Shown here: in pieces, positions 1-8,747 of the stretch
How the letters are laid out: each line of letters begins with the position of its first letter
Numbering within the stretch: the stretch's first letter is position 1
Source of the DNA: Streptomyces sp. NBC_00525
GTDB lineage: Bacteria > Actinomycetota > Actinomycetes > Streptomycetales > Streptomycetaceae
DNA length: 64,000 nucleotides
NCBI RefSeq assembly: GCF_036346595.1
Contig: NZ_CP107834.1
Location: 4,092,001 to 4,156,000, forward strand
Direction: 5' to 3'
The notes under the pieces: model-generated
Databases searched by the model: none
What the model was told of the DNA's origin: nothing
The model's input: the letters and a program-made list of their open reading frames with translations, nothing else
Made by a program: the position numbers and the translations under genes

Positions 1-414
1 CGTGTGCTCCGGGTACAGGCGCGCGTAGGAGCGGCCCAGCCAGGTCGCGGACAGGCCGGGGTCGTAGAGGAAGTCGAGCAGGGTGCCGCCGCCCCGCCGT
101 TCGGCCGCGCCGGGCTCCTCCTCCAGCAGCGTGCAGGGCCGGCCGAACGGGTCGTTTGCCGCGTAGGCGACGGACAGCGCCGCCGGGTCGTCGACGATCA
201 GCTCCACCCCCTGGGTCGAGCAGACCGCGACCGCGTCCACGTCGTCGGCCCGGAGGCCGGCCCCGCCGAGGGCCCGGCGCACGGTGGCCACGTCGAGGGT
301 GGCCGCGTGCTTGACCCGGGTGTGCCGCTCCCGCAGCTCGTAGGAGACGACGGCCCCGTCACGAAGGACGGAGACGGCCGCGTCGTGGCCGAAATGAAGA
401 CCTAGGACGATCAT
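1..414 (-). CDS. Carbamoyltransferase, N-terminal part (runs off left edge)
   Basis: The visible 138 residues begin MIVLGLHFGHDAAVSVLRDG, the N-terminal Kae1-like signature of the NodU/CmcH/TobZ carbamoyltransferase family, followed by the ERHTRVKHAATL segment typical of that family. Family members transfer a carbamoyl group from carbamoyl phosphate to a hydroxyl of a natural product or sugar. The start ATG at 414 has GGAG about six bases upstream. The catalytic C-terminal region lies outside the window. It is third in a leftward operon after the NRPS and the flavoprotein, 74 bases from the latter, so a tailoring O-carbamoylation of the cluster product is the natural inference. Family assignment is confident; the substrate is unknown. 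Confidence 0.85.
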   Translation of the reverse strand, partial: MIVLGLHFGHDAAVSVLRDGAVVSYELRERHTRVKHAATLDVATVRRALGGAGLRADDVDAVAVCSTQGVELIVDDPAALSVAYAANDPFGRPCTLLEEEPGAAERRGGGTLLDFLYDPGLSATWLGRSYARLYPEHT

Positions 415-488
415 CGAATCTCCAAGTGCTGCGCCCGGACGGGCGCGTCGATCGGTCTGCGAGGTGGGGTCGCCCCAGGGGGACGCGG

Positions 489-1607
489 TCACTTCAGGGT
501 CAGTCCGCCGCCGCCGAGCCAGGTGTCGAGCGGCTCCCGCGCCGAGATCTCGGACGGCGGGTGGAAGGCGAGGCCCCGGCTCGCGGCCAGGGCGTCCACA
601 CCCTGCGAGCCCGTCACGAACGGCATGCCGCCCGCGAGTTCCAGGGCCCGGTCGGTCGCCTCCGCGATGGCCCGCTGGGCGGTGTGGCGCACGAGCAGGG
701 ACCGGCCGAGCAGATCGTCGTCGCACCGGCCCTCGTCCACCTCCCGAGCCAGCGCCTCCAGGGCGGCGCACACCGTCTCCAGCGGGGCCAGCGCGGCCAC
801 CCGGTCGCCCGGAGTGCCGCGCTGCGCGGTGTAGAGCCGCTCCACCTGGCCGGTGGCGATGCCGAGGTAGGACGCGGTGATGAGCAGCTGGAACCAGAGC
901 AGGTTGGAGGTGAAGCGGCCGGGCGAGAGCGCCGGATCACCGATCGGGATGATCATGGAGTCCGGTACGAAGACCTCGTCGAGGAGCACCGCGTCGGTCT
1001 GGGTGGCGCGCAGCACCCGGTTGCGCCAGAACGGCTCACGCCGGATTCCGGGCGCGTCCGCCGGGATCACCAGCATCAGGAGCCGGCTCTCCGGTGCGCT
1101 GTCGTCCGGCGCGGTCGCCGTCAGCGTGAGCAGGCCCATGGAACGGGTCAGGGAGCACGGGCGTTTGCTGCCCGACACCGTCAGCCCTCCGTCGGCGGCG
1201 GCGACCCGGATGCCGGGCGTGAACAGGCTCCGGCCCACCTGGCCCTCCGCGCCGCAGGAGGCGACGAGATGCCGCTTCTCCGCGACCTCCCGGAGCACGT
1301 CGCCGGCGTGCGCGCCGAGCGCGGCGGCCAGCCAGGCGATCTTGTAGTGGTGCATGGTCGTCGCGACGGCCAGCGCCGGGGCGCGGGTCCCGACCGCCCG
1401 CTGGAGGCGTACGCCGTCGCGGCAGCCGAGCCCGGTGCCCCCCAGCTCGCGGGGGACGAACAGGTTGCCGCCGCCGGCCCGGCGGAACGCATCGATCACG
1501 TCGCCCTCCGGGTCCTCGGCGCCGTCGATGCCCAGTTCGGCGAGCCATCCGTCGAAGCCGGGAAGGTGGGCTTCGAGCAGGGCGCGCTCGGCGGACAGTG
1601 TTCTCAT
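489..1607 (-). CDS. Acyl-CoA-dehydrogenase-type flavoprotein
   Basis: The 372-residue protein has the ACAD fold order: an N-terminal helical part with FVPRELGGTGLGCRDGVRLQRAVG, a middle beta region with TVSGSKRPCSLTRSMGLLTLTA, and a C-terminal helical bundle with TDRALELAGGMPFVTGSQGV. I do not see the C-terminal YxxYEGTxxIQ segment that carries or surrounds the catalytic glutamate in standard acyl-CoA dehydrogenases, so it resembles the type 2 relatives found in secondary metabolism, some of which hydroxylate or desaturate carrier-bound substrates. The ATG at 1607 overlaps the NRPS stop (ATGA) and has GAGGAG upstream, so translation is coupled. It probably oxidises an intermediate tethered to a carrier, or supplies unsaturation in the carbocyclic unit; the sequence does not decide which. 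Confidence 0.8.
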   Translation of the reverse strand: MRTLSAERALLEAHLPGFDGWLAELGIDGAEDPEGDVIDAFRRAGGGNLFVPRELGGTGLGCRDGVRLQRAVGTRAPALAVATTMHHYKIAWLAAALGAHAGDVLREVAEKRHLVASCGAEGQVGRSLFTPGIRVAAADGGLTVSGSKRPCSLTRSMGLLTLTATAPDDSAPESRLLMLVIPADAPGIRREPFWRNRVLRATQTDAVLLDEVFVPDSMIIPIGDPALSPGRFTSNLLWFQLLITASYLGIATGQVERLYTAQRGTPGDRVAALAPLETVCAALEALAREVDEGRCDDDLLGRSLLVRHTAQRAIAEATDRALELAGGMPFVTGSQGVDALAASRGLAFHPPSEISAREPLDTWLGGGGLTLK

Positions 1608-4600
1608 TCCCGTGCTCCTCTCGGGCGGTCGGTGGTGGCGGCGGCGCACAGGGCGCCGATCCGCCGGGCCAGCCGGGCGGCGGCCGCGGCGCGCACCACC
1701 GAGAAGTGGTCCTCGTCGACGGTGAGTACGGGGCCGGGGTCCGCCACGACCTCGTCGAGCGGCAGCAGGCCGGGGAAGGCGTGGCGCGGGGTCCGTCCGG
1801 CGCGGATCGACAGCCGGGGCGGCGGCCCGTCCGGCGGTCCCGCTGCCGGGCCGGGGTGCCAGGCGACCGGCGTGTGGCGCTCCAGGATCTCCGCGTTGTT
1901 GCGGTAGACGGCGAACAGCCGGGACAGCTCCGCCGGTTCGAGGGCCCGCCCGATGAGCCCCCGTGCGAACAGGGCGTCGTGGGCGGCGAGCAGCCGCTCC
2001 TCGTCGGACGCGTCCGGGCCGGTGTCCGGGAGCCGTGCGGCGAGGTCGCCCCGGCCGAGCAGATCGCCGAAGAATCCGGCGAGCCGGACGCCGGCGGCGG
2101 GCGCGCAGCCGTCCGGGCGCCCGACGAAGGAGTCGATCGTGGTCAGGGAGGCCACCGGCCGCCCCTCCCGCTCCAGGAGCACCGCCGTGTGCAGGGCGAC
2201 GGTTCCGCCGAGCGACCAGCCCACCAGATGCAGCGGGCCGTCCGGAAGGCGCTCGGCGAGCGTGTGCGCGTAGTGCTTCGCCATGGCGTCGAGGCTGCTC
2301 GCGGGCTCCTCCGCGCCGTGCAGCCCCGCCGCCCGCAGGCCGTGCAGCGAGATCCGCGGGGCGAGGTCCGGGTCGGCCGTCATGGCGGAGACGGCCTCCT
2401 CGTAGCAGAGGACGTCGCCGCCGACCGGGTGGACGAACACCACGTGCTGCCCGCCGTCGCCGCCGAGGCCGACCAGCGGCCCGGTGTCGCCGGCCAACGC
2501 TCCGTCGTCCCCGGCGGTGAGCAGGGCGGCCTGGGCGCGTACGGTCCTGCTCCGGAAGAGCGAGGCCAGCGGGAGCCGGCGCCCGAAGGCCGTCTCGATG
2601 GAGCGGAACAGCCGTACGGCGGTCAGCGAACTGCCGCCCAGCGCGAAGAAGTCGTCGGTGACGCCGCTCGCGGCCGGGCCCAGGAGCTCCTGCCACAGGG
2701 CGAGCAGCCGGGCCTCCACCGGCGATCCGGGGCGCTGCGCGCCGCCGCCGGCCGCGTCCGGCGCCCCGGCTGCCGGGGCCGCGCGCACCGTGTCGGCGAG
2801 CAGGGCCAGGAGCGCCTTGCGGTCCACCTTGCCGTTGCCGCTCAGCGGGAGTCCGGGCACCTCGACGACGGTGGCGGGCACCATGTACGGGGGCAGGGCG
2901 TCGCCGAGTTCCCGCAGCAGCCCCGGCGCGTCGGGCGCGATCCGGGCCCTCTCCGGGACGGCGGCCGGGTCGTCGCGGGTGATGAACGCGGCCAGGTACG
3001 GCTGGCTGTGCGAGGTGTCGACCAGCGCGACGGCGGAGCCCACCCCCGCGAGGCCGGACAACTGGGCCTCGATCTCGCCCAGTTCGACGCGGTAGCCGTT
3101 GATCTTGACCTGGTGGTCGGCCCGTCCGAGGAATTCCAGGATGCCGCCCGGCCGGTACCGGGCGCGGTCGCCCGTCCGGTAGAGCCGCTCACCGGTGACG
3201 GGGTGCCGCGGGAACGAGGCGGCGGTCCGTTCGGGCTCGCCGAGGTAGCCGGTGGCCAGGCCGGCGCCGCCGATGTAGAGGTCGCCGGGCACCCAGTCCG
3301 GGGCGTCGGCCATGTTCCGGTCCAGCACGTGCATGGTCTGGTTGGCCAGCGGGGTCCCGTACGGCACGCTCTGCCATCCGGCGGTGACGCCGGTCACGGG
3401 GTACCAGTTCGACCAGATCGACGCCTCGGTGGCGCCGCCCATCGCGATGACCTCGGCGCCGGGGCAGTACGCGGCCAGCCGGTCCAGCAGCGGCAGCGGA
3501 ACCCAGTCGCCGCTGAGCATGACCAGCCGCAGGGAGGCGAGGAGTTCGCGGGCCTGCTCGCCGAGGTACTCCAGGGTGAGGGCGAGCAGGGCGGGCACCG
3601 AGTTCCACACGGTCACGCCGTGGCGCCGTACGCACTCGCCCCAGGCCTGCGGGTCCGGCACGGCGCTCGGCGGCGGGCACACCACGCTGCCGCCGCGGCC
3701 GAGCACGGCGAACTGGTCGAAGACCGACAGGTCGAAGGCGAGCGAGGAGACCGCGAGCACCTTGTCGTCGGGCGTCAGGGAGAACCGTTCGGCGAGGTCG
3801 CACAGGGTGTTGACGGCGGCTCGGTGCGAGATGACGACCCCCTTGGGGGTGCCGGTCGACCCGGAGGTGTAGATGACGTACGCGCTCCGGTCCAGGCTGC
3901 CGCCGGCCGGTGGCACGGCGGCGCCGGGGAGCGGGGGCGCGGGTTCGCCGGAGGCGTCCGGACCGGGGGAGCGGCCGAGGACGACCTGGTGCACCCCCTC
4001 GGGCAGCTCGCCCGGTGTCCCGAGTTCCGCCCCGGTGACCAGTGCGCGGGCGCCGCTGTGCCGCAGCACCGTGCGGACCCGCGCGTCGGGCCAGTGCGGG
4101 TCGATCGGTACGTACGCGCCTCCGGCGCGCAGCACCGCGAGGACGGCCACCGACTGCGCCCGGCCGCGGGGCACCCGTACGCCGACCAGCTCGGGCCGGT
4201 CCGGGTTCCGGCCGATGCCCAGCTCCCGCAGCCGGTCCGCGAGCGCGGCCGAGGCCGCGTCGAGGCCGGCCCGGCTCAGCGTGCCCTCGTCGTCGTGCAC
4301 GGCGGGGGCTTCCGGCAGGGTGCGGCAGGAGCGCAGGGCGAAGGAGTGCAGCTCGCCGGTGGGCAGCGGCGTCGCCGTGTCGTTGGCCCGTACCCGGCCG
4401 GCCAGCTGGGCGGCCGGCAGCGGGACCGGGCCGGTGGCCGCCCACTCCGCGCCGTCGTCGGCCAGGGCCCGCAGCCGCCGGCGGTGGTAGGCCGCCAACT
4501 CCTCGATCAGATCGGGCGGATAGGCGCTCTCGGCGTGGTCGAGGTTGCAGACCAGCTCCCCGTCCTCCTCGTACACCTGGTGGTCGAGGAGGATCTGCGG

Positions 4601-6046
4601 CGTGCTGATGGAGCTGTGCACCAGTTCGGCGCCGGGCAGGGGCAGCAGGAAACCGCCGGGGGCGCCGTCGACCAGGTCGAGCCCGCTGGTGAAGACCACG
4701 GGGGCCGGGCTGCCGGTCTCCGCCCGGCGCTTTTGGAGCGAGCGGCTGACCTCGACGCCGGAGACCTCCAGCGCCGACAGGTCGGCGTACAGGCCGCCCT
4801 GCAGCCGGCGGCACCGGTCGGCGAAGGAGAGCCCGGCCTCGTCCGGCCCGTAGCCGACGAGCACCGTGGTGCTGGCGTTGCCCCAGACGCGCGGCAGCTC
4901 CGGATGGCTTCCGGGGCGGTGTGCGGCCAGAACGGTGACGGCGCCGGCGGCCCCGTCGGACCACCGCTGCAGGGCTTCGGTGAACAGCGCGAACAGGGCG
5001 CTGCCCACCGGGAGCCCGGCGGCCGCGGCGTTGGCCCGGAAGCGGGCCCAGGAGGGGGCGTCGAGGCGGGTGGACAGGCGGCGCAGCGGTGCGCCCGGAC
5101 AGGGGTCGGCGGCCGGATCGGCGGCGGGGTCGGCGGCGGGCCGGGCCGGCAGGGCGGGGGCCGGCGGGAGCACGCCCGCCCTGCGCTCCCAGTAGCGCAG
5201 CGCGGAGTGGTGCGCACCGGAGGCGCGGCGCTCCTCCAGACCCCGTACGTAGTCGCGGAAGGTGAGCCCCAGCGTGTCGGGGAGGTAGTCGGGCTCGACG
5301 CAGCACCGGGCCAGCTCGGTGAAGAACAACTGGGTGGTGACCCCGTCGAAGGCGATCAGCCGCAGGGCGATCTGGATGCGGGCGGTGCCGTCCGGCAGCA
5401 GCACGTGGCGGAGCAGGAAGGGGCGTCCCTCGGCGTACGGGGGCAGATCGGCGGCCAGCCGTGCGCGCAGCGCCAGGAGTTCCGTCCGCGCCGCCTCGCC
5501 GGGCAGGCCGGTCAGGTCGTGGCGGTCGACCAGGCCGGGTTCCTCACCGCCGGCCGGGACCGGCAGGATGCGCTGGGTGCCGTTCTCGAACACCGCGAGG
5601 CGCAGCGCCCCGTGGGCCCGGCGCAGCAGGGTCAGGGCCGCGTGCAGCGTGTCGGCGTCCGGGAACGTCCCGGCGGCGAAGGCGTACTCGTGGACGAAGA
5701 CTGCGGGCGCCGGGTGGTCGTAGAAGTCCTGCTCGCCGATGAGATAGGCCTGTTGCAGGTCGGTCAGGGGGAAGGCGGCGCCGGCGGAGGCGGGGTCGGC
5801 GGCGAAGTGCCAGGAGTCCTCGGCGCGGGAGTCCGGGGCGTCGGGGCCCTGCGGGGCGCCGTCCGGTTCGCCCAGCAGCCCGATCAGGGCGTCGCGGCAG
5901 GCGCGCACCGATCGGCGCAGTTCCTCGGTGAGCGCGCCGGGCGGAGCGGAATAGCGGAGCGCTCCGTCCTCCAGGCGCAGGACGATTCCGGCGGCGTGCA
6001 ACTCGTCGCGGACAGCCGCTGCCGCGGAGCGGGGTGAGCCCGGCAT
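1604..6046 (-). CDS. NRPS: TubC docking - Cy-like condensation - A(Cys-like) - carrier - thioesterase
   Basis: 1480 residues. Residues 5-60 match the TubC-type N-terminal docking domain (RYSAPPGALTEELR). A cyclisation-type condensation domain spans about 90-540 (FPLTDLQQAYLIG at 92-104), but the DxxxxDxxS motif reads R229-x4-D234-x2-T237. The adenylation domain spans about 570-1085: A3 YTSGSTGTPKGV at 726-737, pocket residues D772, L773, F776, N815, M843, S845, M869, I877 and W878, and K1073. This code is close to the cysteine code DLYNLSLIWK. The carrier serine is S1140 (LGGSS). The thioesterase at about 1195-1465 has GWSLGG (S1278), D1305 and H1447. It would extend a chain by one cysteine-like residue and release it. 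The start ATG has GGAGAAGAA upstream. The docking domain suggests an upstream partner protein, probably the PKS at 15708. Confidence 0.93.
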   Translation of the reverse strand: MPGSPRSAAAAVRDELHAAGIVLRLEDGALRYSAPPGALTEELRRSVRACRDALIGLLGEPDGAPQGPDAPDSRAEDSWHFAADPASAGAAFPLTDLQQAYLIGEQDFYDHPAPAVFVHEYAFAAGTFPDADTLHAALTLLRRAHGALRLAVFENGTQRILPVPAGGEEPGLVDRHDLTGLPGEAARTELLALRARLAADLPPYAEGRPFLLRHVLLPDGTARIQIALRLIAFDGVTTQLFFTELARCCVEPDYLPDTLGLTFRDYVRGLEERRASGAHHSALRYWERRAGVLPPAPALPARPAADPAADPAADPCPGAPLRRLSTRLDAPSWARFRANAAAAGLPVGSALFALFTEALQRWSDGAAGAVTVLAAHRPGSHPELPRVWGNASTTVLVGYGPDEAGLSFADRCRRLQGGLYADLSALEVSGVEVSRSLQKRRAETGSPAPVVFTSGLDLVDGAPGGFLLPLPGAELVHSSISTPQILLDHQVYEEDGELVCNLDHAESAYPPDLIEELAAYHRRRLRALADDGAEWAATGPVPLPAAQLAGRVRANDTATPLPTGELHSFALRSCRTLPEAPAVHDDEGTLSRAGLDAASAALADRLRELGIGRNPDRPELVGVRVPRGRAQSVAVLAVLRAGGAYVPIDPHWPDARVRTVLRHSGARALVTGAELGTPGELPEGVHQVVLGRSPGPDASGEPAPPLPGAAVPPAGGSLDRSAYVIYTSGSTGTPKGVVISHRAAVNTLCDLAERFSLTPDDKVLAVSSLAFDLSVFDQFAVLGRGGSVVCPPPSAVPDPQAWGECVRRHGVTVWNSVPALLALTLEYLGEQARELLASLRLVMLSGDWVPLPLLDRLAAYCPGAEVIAMGGATEASIWSNWYPVTGVTAGWQSVPYGTPLANQTMHVLDRNMADAPDWVPGDLYIGGAGLATGYLGEPERTAASFPRHPVTGERLYRTGDRARYRPGGILEFLGRADHQVKINGYRVELGEIEAQLSGLAGVGSAVALVDTSHSQPYLAAFITRDDPAAVPERARIAPDAPGLLRELGDALPPYMVPATVVEVPGLPLSGNGKVDRKALLALLADTVRAAPAAGAPDAAGGGAQRPGSPVEARLLALWQELLGPAASGVTDDFFALGGSSLTAVRLFRSIETAFGRRLPLASLFRSRTVRAQAALLTAGDDGALAGDTGPLVGLGGDGGQHVVFVHPVGGDVLCYEEAVSAMTADPDLAPRISLHGLRAAGLHGAEEPASSLDAMAKHYAHTLAERLPDGPLHLVGWSLGGTVALHTAVLLEREGRPVASLTTIDSFVGRPDGCAPAAGVRLAGFFGDLLGRGDLAARLPDTGPDASDEERLLAAHDALFARGLIGRALEPAELSRLFAVYRNNAEILERHTPVAWHPGPAAGPPDGPPPRLSIRAGRTPRHAFPGLLPLDEVVADPGPVLTVDEDHFSVVRAAAAARLARRIGALCAAATTDRPRGARE

Positions 6047-6207
6047 ATTTCTTCTCCATAAACCGTCGGGGAACGATTGAATGCTGCTGCTCCGAAGAGG
6101 GGCTGTACAGGTTCGGAGCGTGTCCGTATGCGGTCACGTCCGCTGCCGGAATATCGATCGATTTCCATGTCCCCGCCGTGCCGGGCGGCCCGTGCTAGCA
6201 TCCCGCC
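6047..6207. promoter_or_regulatory. Divergent intergenic region, NRPS operon / GNAT gene, with inverted repeat
   Basis: The 161 bases separate the leftward NRPS from a rightward acetyltransferase and must hold both promoters. A perfect 8-bp inverted repeat, GCTCCGAA (6089-6096) and TTCGGAGC (6112-6119) with a 15-base spacer, lies about 45 bases upstream of the NRPS start and is the best operator candidate. TGCTAGCAT near 6194 is a plausible -10 region for the acetyltransferase gene. The region is visibly richer in A/T than its surroundings. Confidence 0.45.
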
Positions 6208-6723
6208 ATGTCGATCGTCGAATTCAATGGAATGCGGGTGCGGCGCCCCGAACCCGACGACCATCCACGGGTGTTGAAGGTGCTCGACCGATGGTGGGGA
6301 GAGTTCGAGGGGAGTGTCGGAAGTGTGCAGCGGGCGCTGCTCCTGCCGCGTCTTTACTTTCAGCATTTCACCACGGGGAGTTTCCTTGTGGAGCGGGACG
6401 GAGAATTGACCGGATTCCTTGTCGGCTTCCTGTCCCAGACGCGATCGGACGAGAGTTACATTCATTTTGTCGGCGTCGCTCCCGAGGAGCAGGGCCGCGG
6501 GCTCGGCACATTCCTCTACGAGCGGTTCTTCGCCTACGGCAGGGCTCACGGGCGCAGCGTGGTGCGGGCGATCACCTCGTCCGCGAACACGGGGTCGTTC
6601 GCCTTTCACACCCGGATGGGATTCACCGCGGAAGCGGGTCCGAAGGACGTCGGGGGACGGCCCGTCCAGCCGGACTACGACGGACCCGGTCTCGACCGTG
6701 TCTCCTTCGTCCGCCCCCTCTGA
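6208..6723 (+). CDS. GNAT-family N-acetyltransferase
   Basis: 171 residues with the acetyl-CoA pyrophosphate-binding motif in VAPEEQGRGLGTFLYERFF (about 90-108), followed by the usual TSSANTGSFAFHTRMGF stretch. Such enzymes acetylate an amino group of a small molecule or protein. Its 5' half uses unusually many A/T-ending codons (for example TTC AAT GGA ATG and TTT CAG CAT) compared with its neighbours, which hints at separate acquisition. It sits between the two biosynthetic operons and converges on another GNAT gene with only two bases between the stops. A role in self-resistance or in modifying the amine-bearing product is possible but unproven. Confidence 0.85.
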   Translation: MSIVEFNGMRVRRPEPDDHPRVLKVLDRWWGEFEGSVGSVQRALLLPRLYFQHFTTGSFLVERDGELTGFLVGFLSQTRSDESYIHFVGVAPEEQGRGLGTFLYERFFAYGRAHGRSVVRAITSSANTGSFAFHTRMGFTAEAGPKDVGGRPVQPDYDGPGLDRVSFVRPL

Positions 6724-6725
6724 GG

Positions 6726-7298
6726 TCAGCCGCGCGCATCGGTGCGGACCATGCCGAGGATCGCGGTGTCGTACCGGACGCCCTTCACGTCCTCGTAGGC
6801 GCGCAGCACCCCCTCCGGGACGAAACCGGCCGCTTCCATGGCGCGGCGGCCGCGGGTGTTGCCGCTGAGGCACAGGGCCGCGATCCGCACCAGGCCCAGC
6901 TCGTCGAAGCCCCACGCGGTCAGGAGGGCCATCGCCCGGCGGCCGATGCCCCGGCCGCGCGCGTCGGCCGCCAGCCAGATGCCGAGTTCGCCCCGCCGCT
7001 GCGGCAGGTCCAGGTCGTGCAGCCCGACCCAGCCGAGCACCCGGGTGCCGTCCGCGCGGTCGGTGACGATCAGGTCCACGGTGCCGGCCGCCTGCTGGGC
7101 GGCCATCCAGTCGCGGGCGTGCTCGGTCGTGAAGGGGGAGGGGAACGGCGTCCAGCGGGCCACCTCCGGATCGTCACCGGCGCGGGCCACGGCCGGCGCG
7201 TCCGCCGCCCGCAGGGGCCGCAGCCACACGACGCCGTCGGTCAGCCCGGCGGCCGGGGTGGGGAGGCGGTCCGGTGCCGGGGCACGGTCGGGAGCCAT
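6726..7298 (-). CDS. GNAT-family N-acetyltransferase (RimJ/RimL-like)
   Basis: 190 residues matching the RimJ/RimL-like acetyltransferase layout: VVWLRPLRAADAPAVARAGDDPEVARWTPF at the N-terminus, the acetyl-CoA loop ADARGRGIGRRAMALL, and the late NTRGRRAMEAAGFVPEGVLR segment. The ATG at 7298 is chosen because the family-typical sequence begins shortly after it; an upstream in-frame extension has no resemblance to the family. It is in tail-to-tail orientation with the preceding acetyltransferase and lies downstream of the LuxR-type regulator in the same direction, from which it is separated by a hairpin. The substrate is unknown. It may be a general housekeeping acetyltransferase rather than part of the cluster. 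Confidence 0.85.
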   Translation of the reverse strand: MAPDRAPAPDRLPTPAAGLTDGVVWLRPLRAADAPAVARAGDDPEVARWTPFPSPFTTEHARDWMAAQQAAGTVDLIVTDRADGTRVLGWVGLHDLDLPQRRGELGIWLAADARGRGIGRRAMALLTAWGFDELGLVRIAALCLSGNTRGRRAMEAAGFVPEGVLRAYEDVKGVRYDTAILGMVRTDARG

Positions 7299-7390
7299 CT
7301 GCAGTTCCTGCCTTCGACGGGGCGAGCCACGGTCCGGGGGACAACAGCGCCCATCAAAGGGAGCGGCCGGGCCGGTGTCCATACCCGGCC

Positions 7391-7412
7391 CACTGGCCGG
7401 GAGAGGCCAGTG
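7391..7412 (-). terminator. Hairpin after the LuxR-type regulator gene
   Basis: A perfect 8-bp stem, CACTGGCC (7391-7398) and GGCCAGTG (7405-7412), encloses a 6-base loop, 38 bases past the regulator stop in its direction of transcription. There is no U-tract, which is common for streptomycete terminators. Confidence 0.5.
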
Positions 7413-7449
7413 CCGTGACCGGACAGCGGGAGCGGTGACCGGTGTCCGC

Positions 7450-8469
7450 TCACAGGTCCGCGGGGCCGCCGGGGGACGTCTCGACGAGTTCCAGCATGGC
7501 GGCCCTGACCCCTGCCTCGAACCGGCTCCGGGCACCGATCTTCTCCAGGATCACGGTGGTCATCCGGCGCAGCGTACGGGTGGAGATGCCCAGGGCACGG
7601 GCCACCGACTCGTCGGTGTACCCGGCCGCCAGCATCCGCAGCACGGCCCTCTCCCGGTCCGACAGATCCACCTCCTGGACGGCGCTCTCCCCCCTCGGCA
7701 CGGCCCGGCCGTGCAGCCAGCAGTGCTCGAAGACCTGGCGCAGCAGCCAGCAGATCTCCTGCCCCCGGATCTCCAGCGCGGACAGCTGTGAGCCGGTGGC
7801 GGGCGCGGAGACGTAGGCGAGCACCCCGTCGACGAGGATCAGCCGGAAGGGCAGCGCCGGGGTCAGCCGGACATGGCACCCGAGGTCCTCCAGCGCCTCC
7901 AGGTGCGCCCGCGCGCTCGGCACCTTGTTCATGGCCTCCAGATGGAGCGAGCGCATGACGACGCCCCGTTCCAGCGCCGCGCGGTTGCGGTCCATGCTGT
8001 CCTCCAGGACCGTACGCGGCAGCGGCGAGCCCGGATGCATGCTGAGGATCTCCTGCTGCGCCGTCACCGAGACCCCGTTCAGGGCGGTGGCTATGGGTTC
8101 CTGACCCGTGAGCAGCTTGACCTGGGTGTCGGTGTCGGCCTGGGCCTGGAGCCGCATCATCTTGGAGCCGAGCGCGGTGAGCGTGGTGCGCCTCTCGTGC
8201 ACCGAGGCCATCCAGCTCCTGGCGTCGTCCTCCTCCATCGCGAGCAGCCTGGCGACGGCGACCGCCGGCTCGACCGTCGTGGGGCGCGCCGACCTGTCGC
8301 GGGTCGTCCGCAGCAGCCCGGCCTCCAGCAGCAGGTGCTGGGCCAGTTCCAGCTCGATCCGGGAGAACCCGAGACCGCGCCGGGCGCTCTCCGGCGTCCA
8401 GTCGGGGTGGTCGAGCATGAAGCGGAACAGCTCCTGCGCCTTCCCCTGCGCCGTGCCCTGTGCGTCCAT
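7450..8469 (-). CDS. LuxR-type transcriptional regulator, likely cluster-specific
   Basis: 339 residues. The N-terminus (about 10-60) resembles a TrmB-like winged helix (LGFSRIELELAQHLLLEAGLL). A middle region of about 170 residues looks like a phospholipase-D-like or sensor fold without an obvious ligand signature. The C-terminus (about 268-330) is a LuxR/NarL helix-turn-helix: LSDRERAVLRMLAAGYTDESVARALGISTRTLRRMTTVILEKIG. Streptomycetes often place this architecture beside biosynthetic operons. The ATG at 8469 was chosen over an upstream extension because the extension has no conserved character. It is transcribed divergently from the biosynthetic operon across a 278-base region with an inverted repeat, which suggests it controls that operon and perhaps itself. 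Confidence 0.85.
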   Translation of the reverse strand: MDAQGTAQGKAQELFRFMLDHPDWTPESARRGLGFSRIELELAQHLLLEAGLLRTTRDRSARPTTVEPAVAVARLLAMEEDDARSWMASVHERRTTLTALGSKMMRLQAQADTDTQVKLLTGQEPIATALNGVSVTAQQEILSMHPGSPLPRTVLEDSMDRNRAALERGVVMRSLHLEAMNKVPSARAHLEALEDLGCHVRLTPALPFRLILVDGVLAYVSAPATGSQLSALEIRGQEICWLLRQVFEHCWLHGRAVPRGESAVQEVDLSDRERAVLRMLAAGYTDESVARALGISTRTLRRMTTVILEKIGARSRFEAGVRAAMLELVETSPGGPADL

Positions 8470-8747
8470 GCGCCCGTGTCCCCCCGCGGTCGGCTTCGCT
8501 GTGCCCCCTCGAATGCTAAATCGCGGCCCGCCTCCCCGGTATGGGGTGTCCGGATGGGGCCAAGTCACGGGGTGGCCAGCGCGAACCCCTGTGACCCGGC
8601 CCCCGCCCGTGGCAGCTTGAGCCGGGCCCCGGCCGACCCCCGATCCGCCGAGGTCCGCAGCGCGGCGGACCCGCCGGCCGGCCTGCCGCGGTGCCGGGTT
8701 CCCCCGGACCACCCGTCGGTGACCGGGCGTCAGAAGAGGAGTATCCC
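8470..8747. promoter_or_regulatory. Divergent promoter region of the regulator and main biosynthetic operon
   Basis: 278 bases with no credible gene. It contains an interrupted inverted repeat, GTCACGGGGT (8564-8573) and ACCCCTGTGAC (8585-8595), 11 bases apart with one bulged T, and two nearby ATGGGG direct repeats (8541-8546 and 8554-8559). These are candidate binding sites for the adjacent LuxR-type regulator. The ribosome binding site GAAGAGGAG precedes the GTG start of the EPSP-synthase-like gene. Confidence 0.45.

Noticed and set aside
1598..6037. Very long open frame on the plus strand opposite the NRPS gene
   Set aside because: Composition is Arg/Gly/Gln-rich without any domain; it is the expected by-product of G/C third positions on the other strand, where a full NRPS is recognisable.
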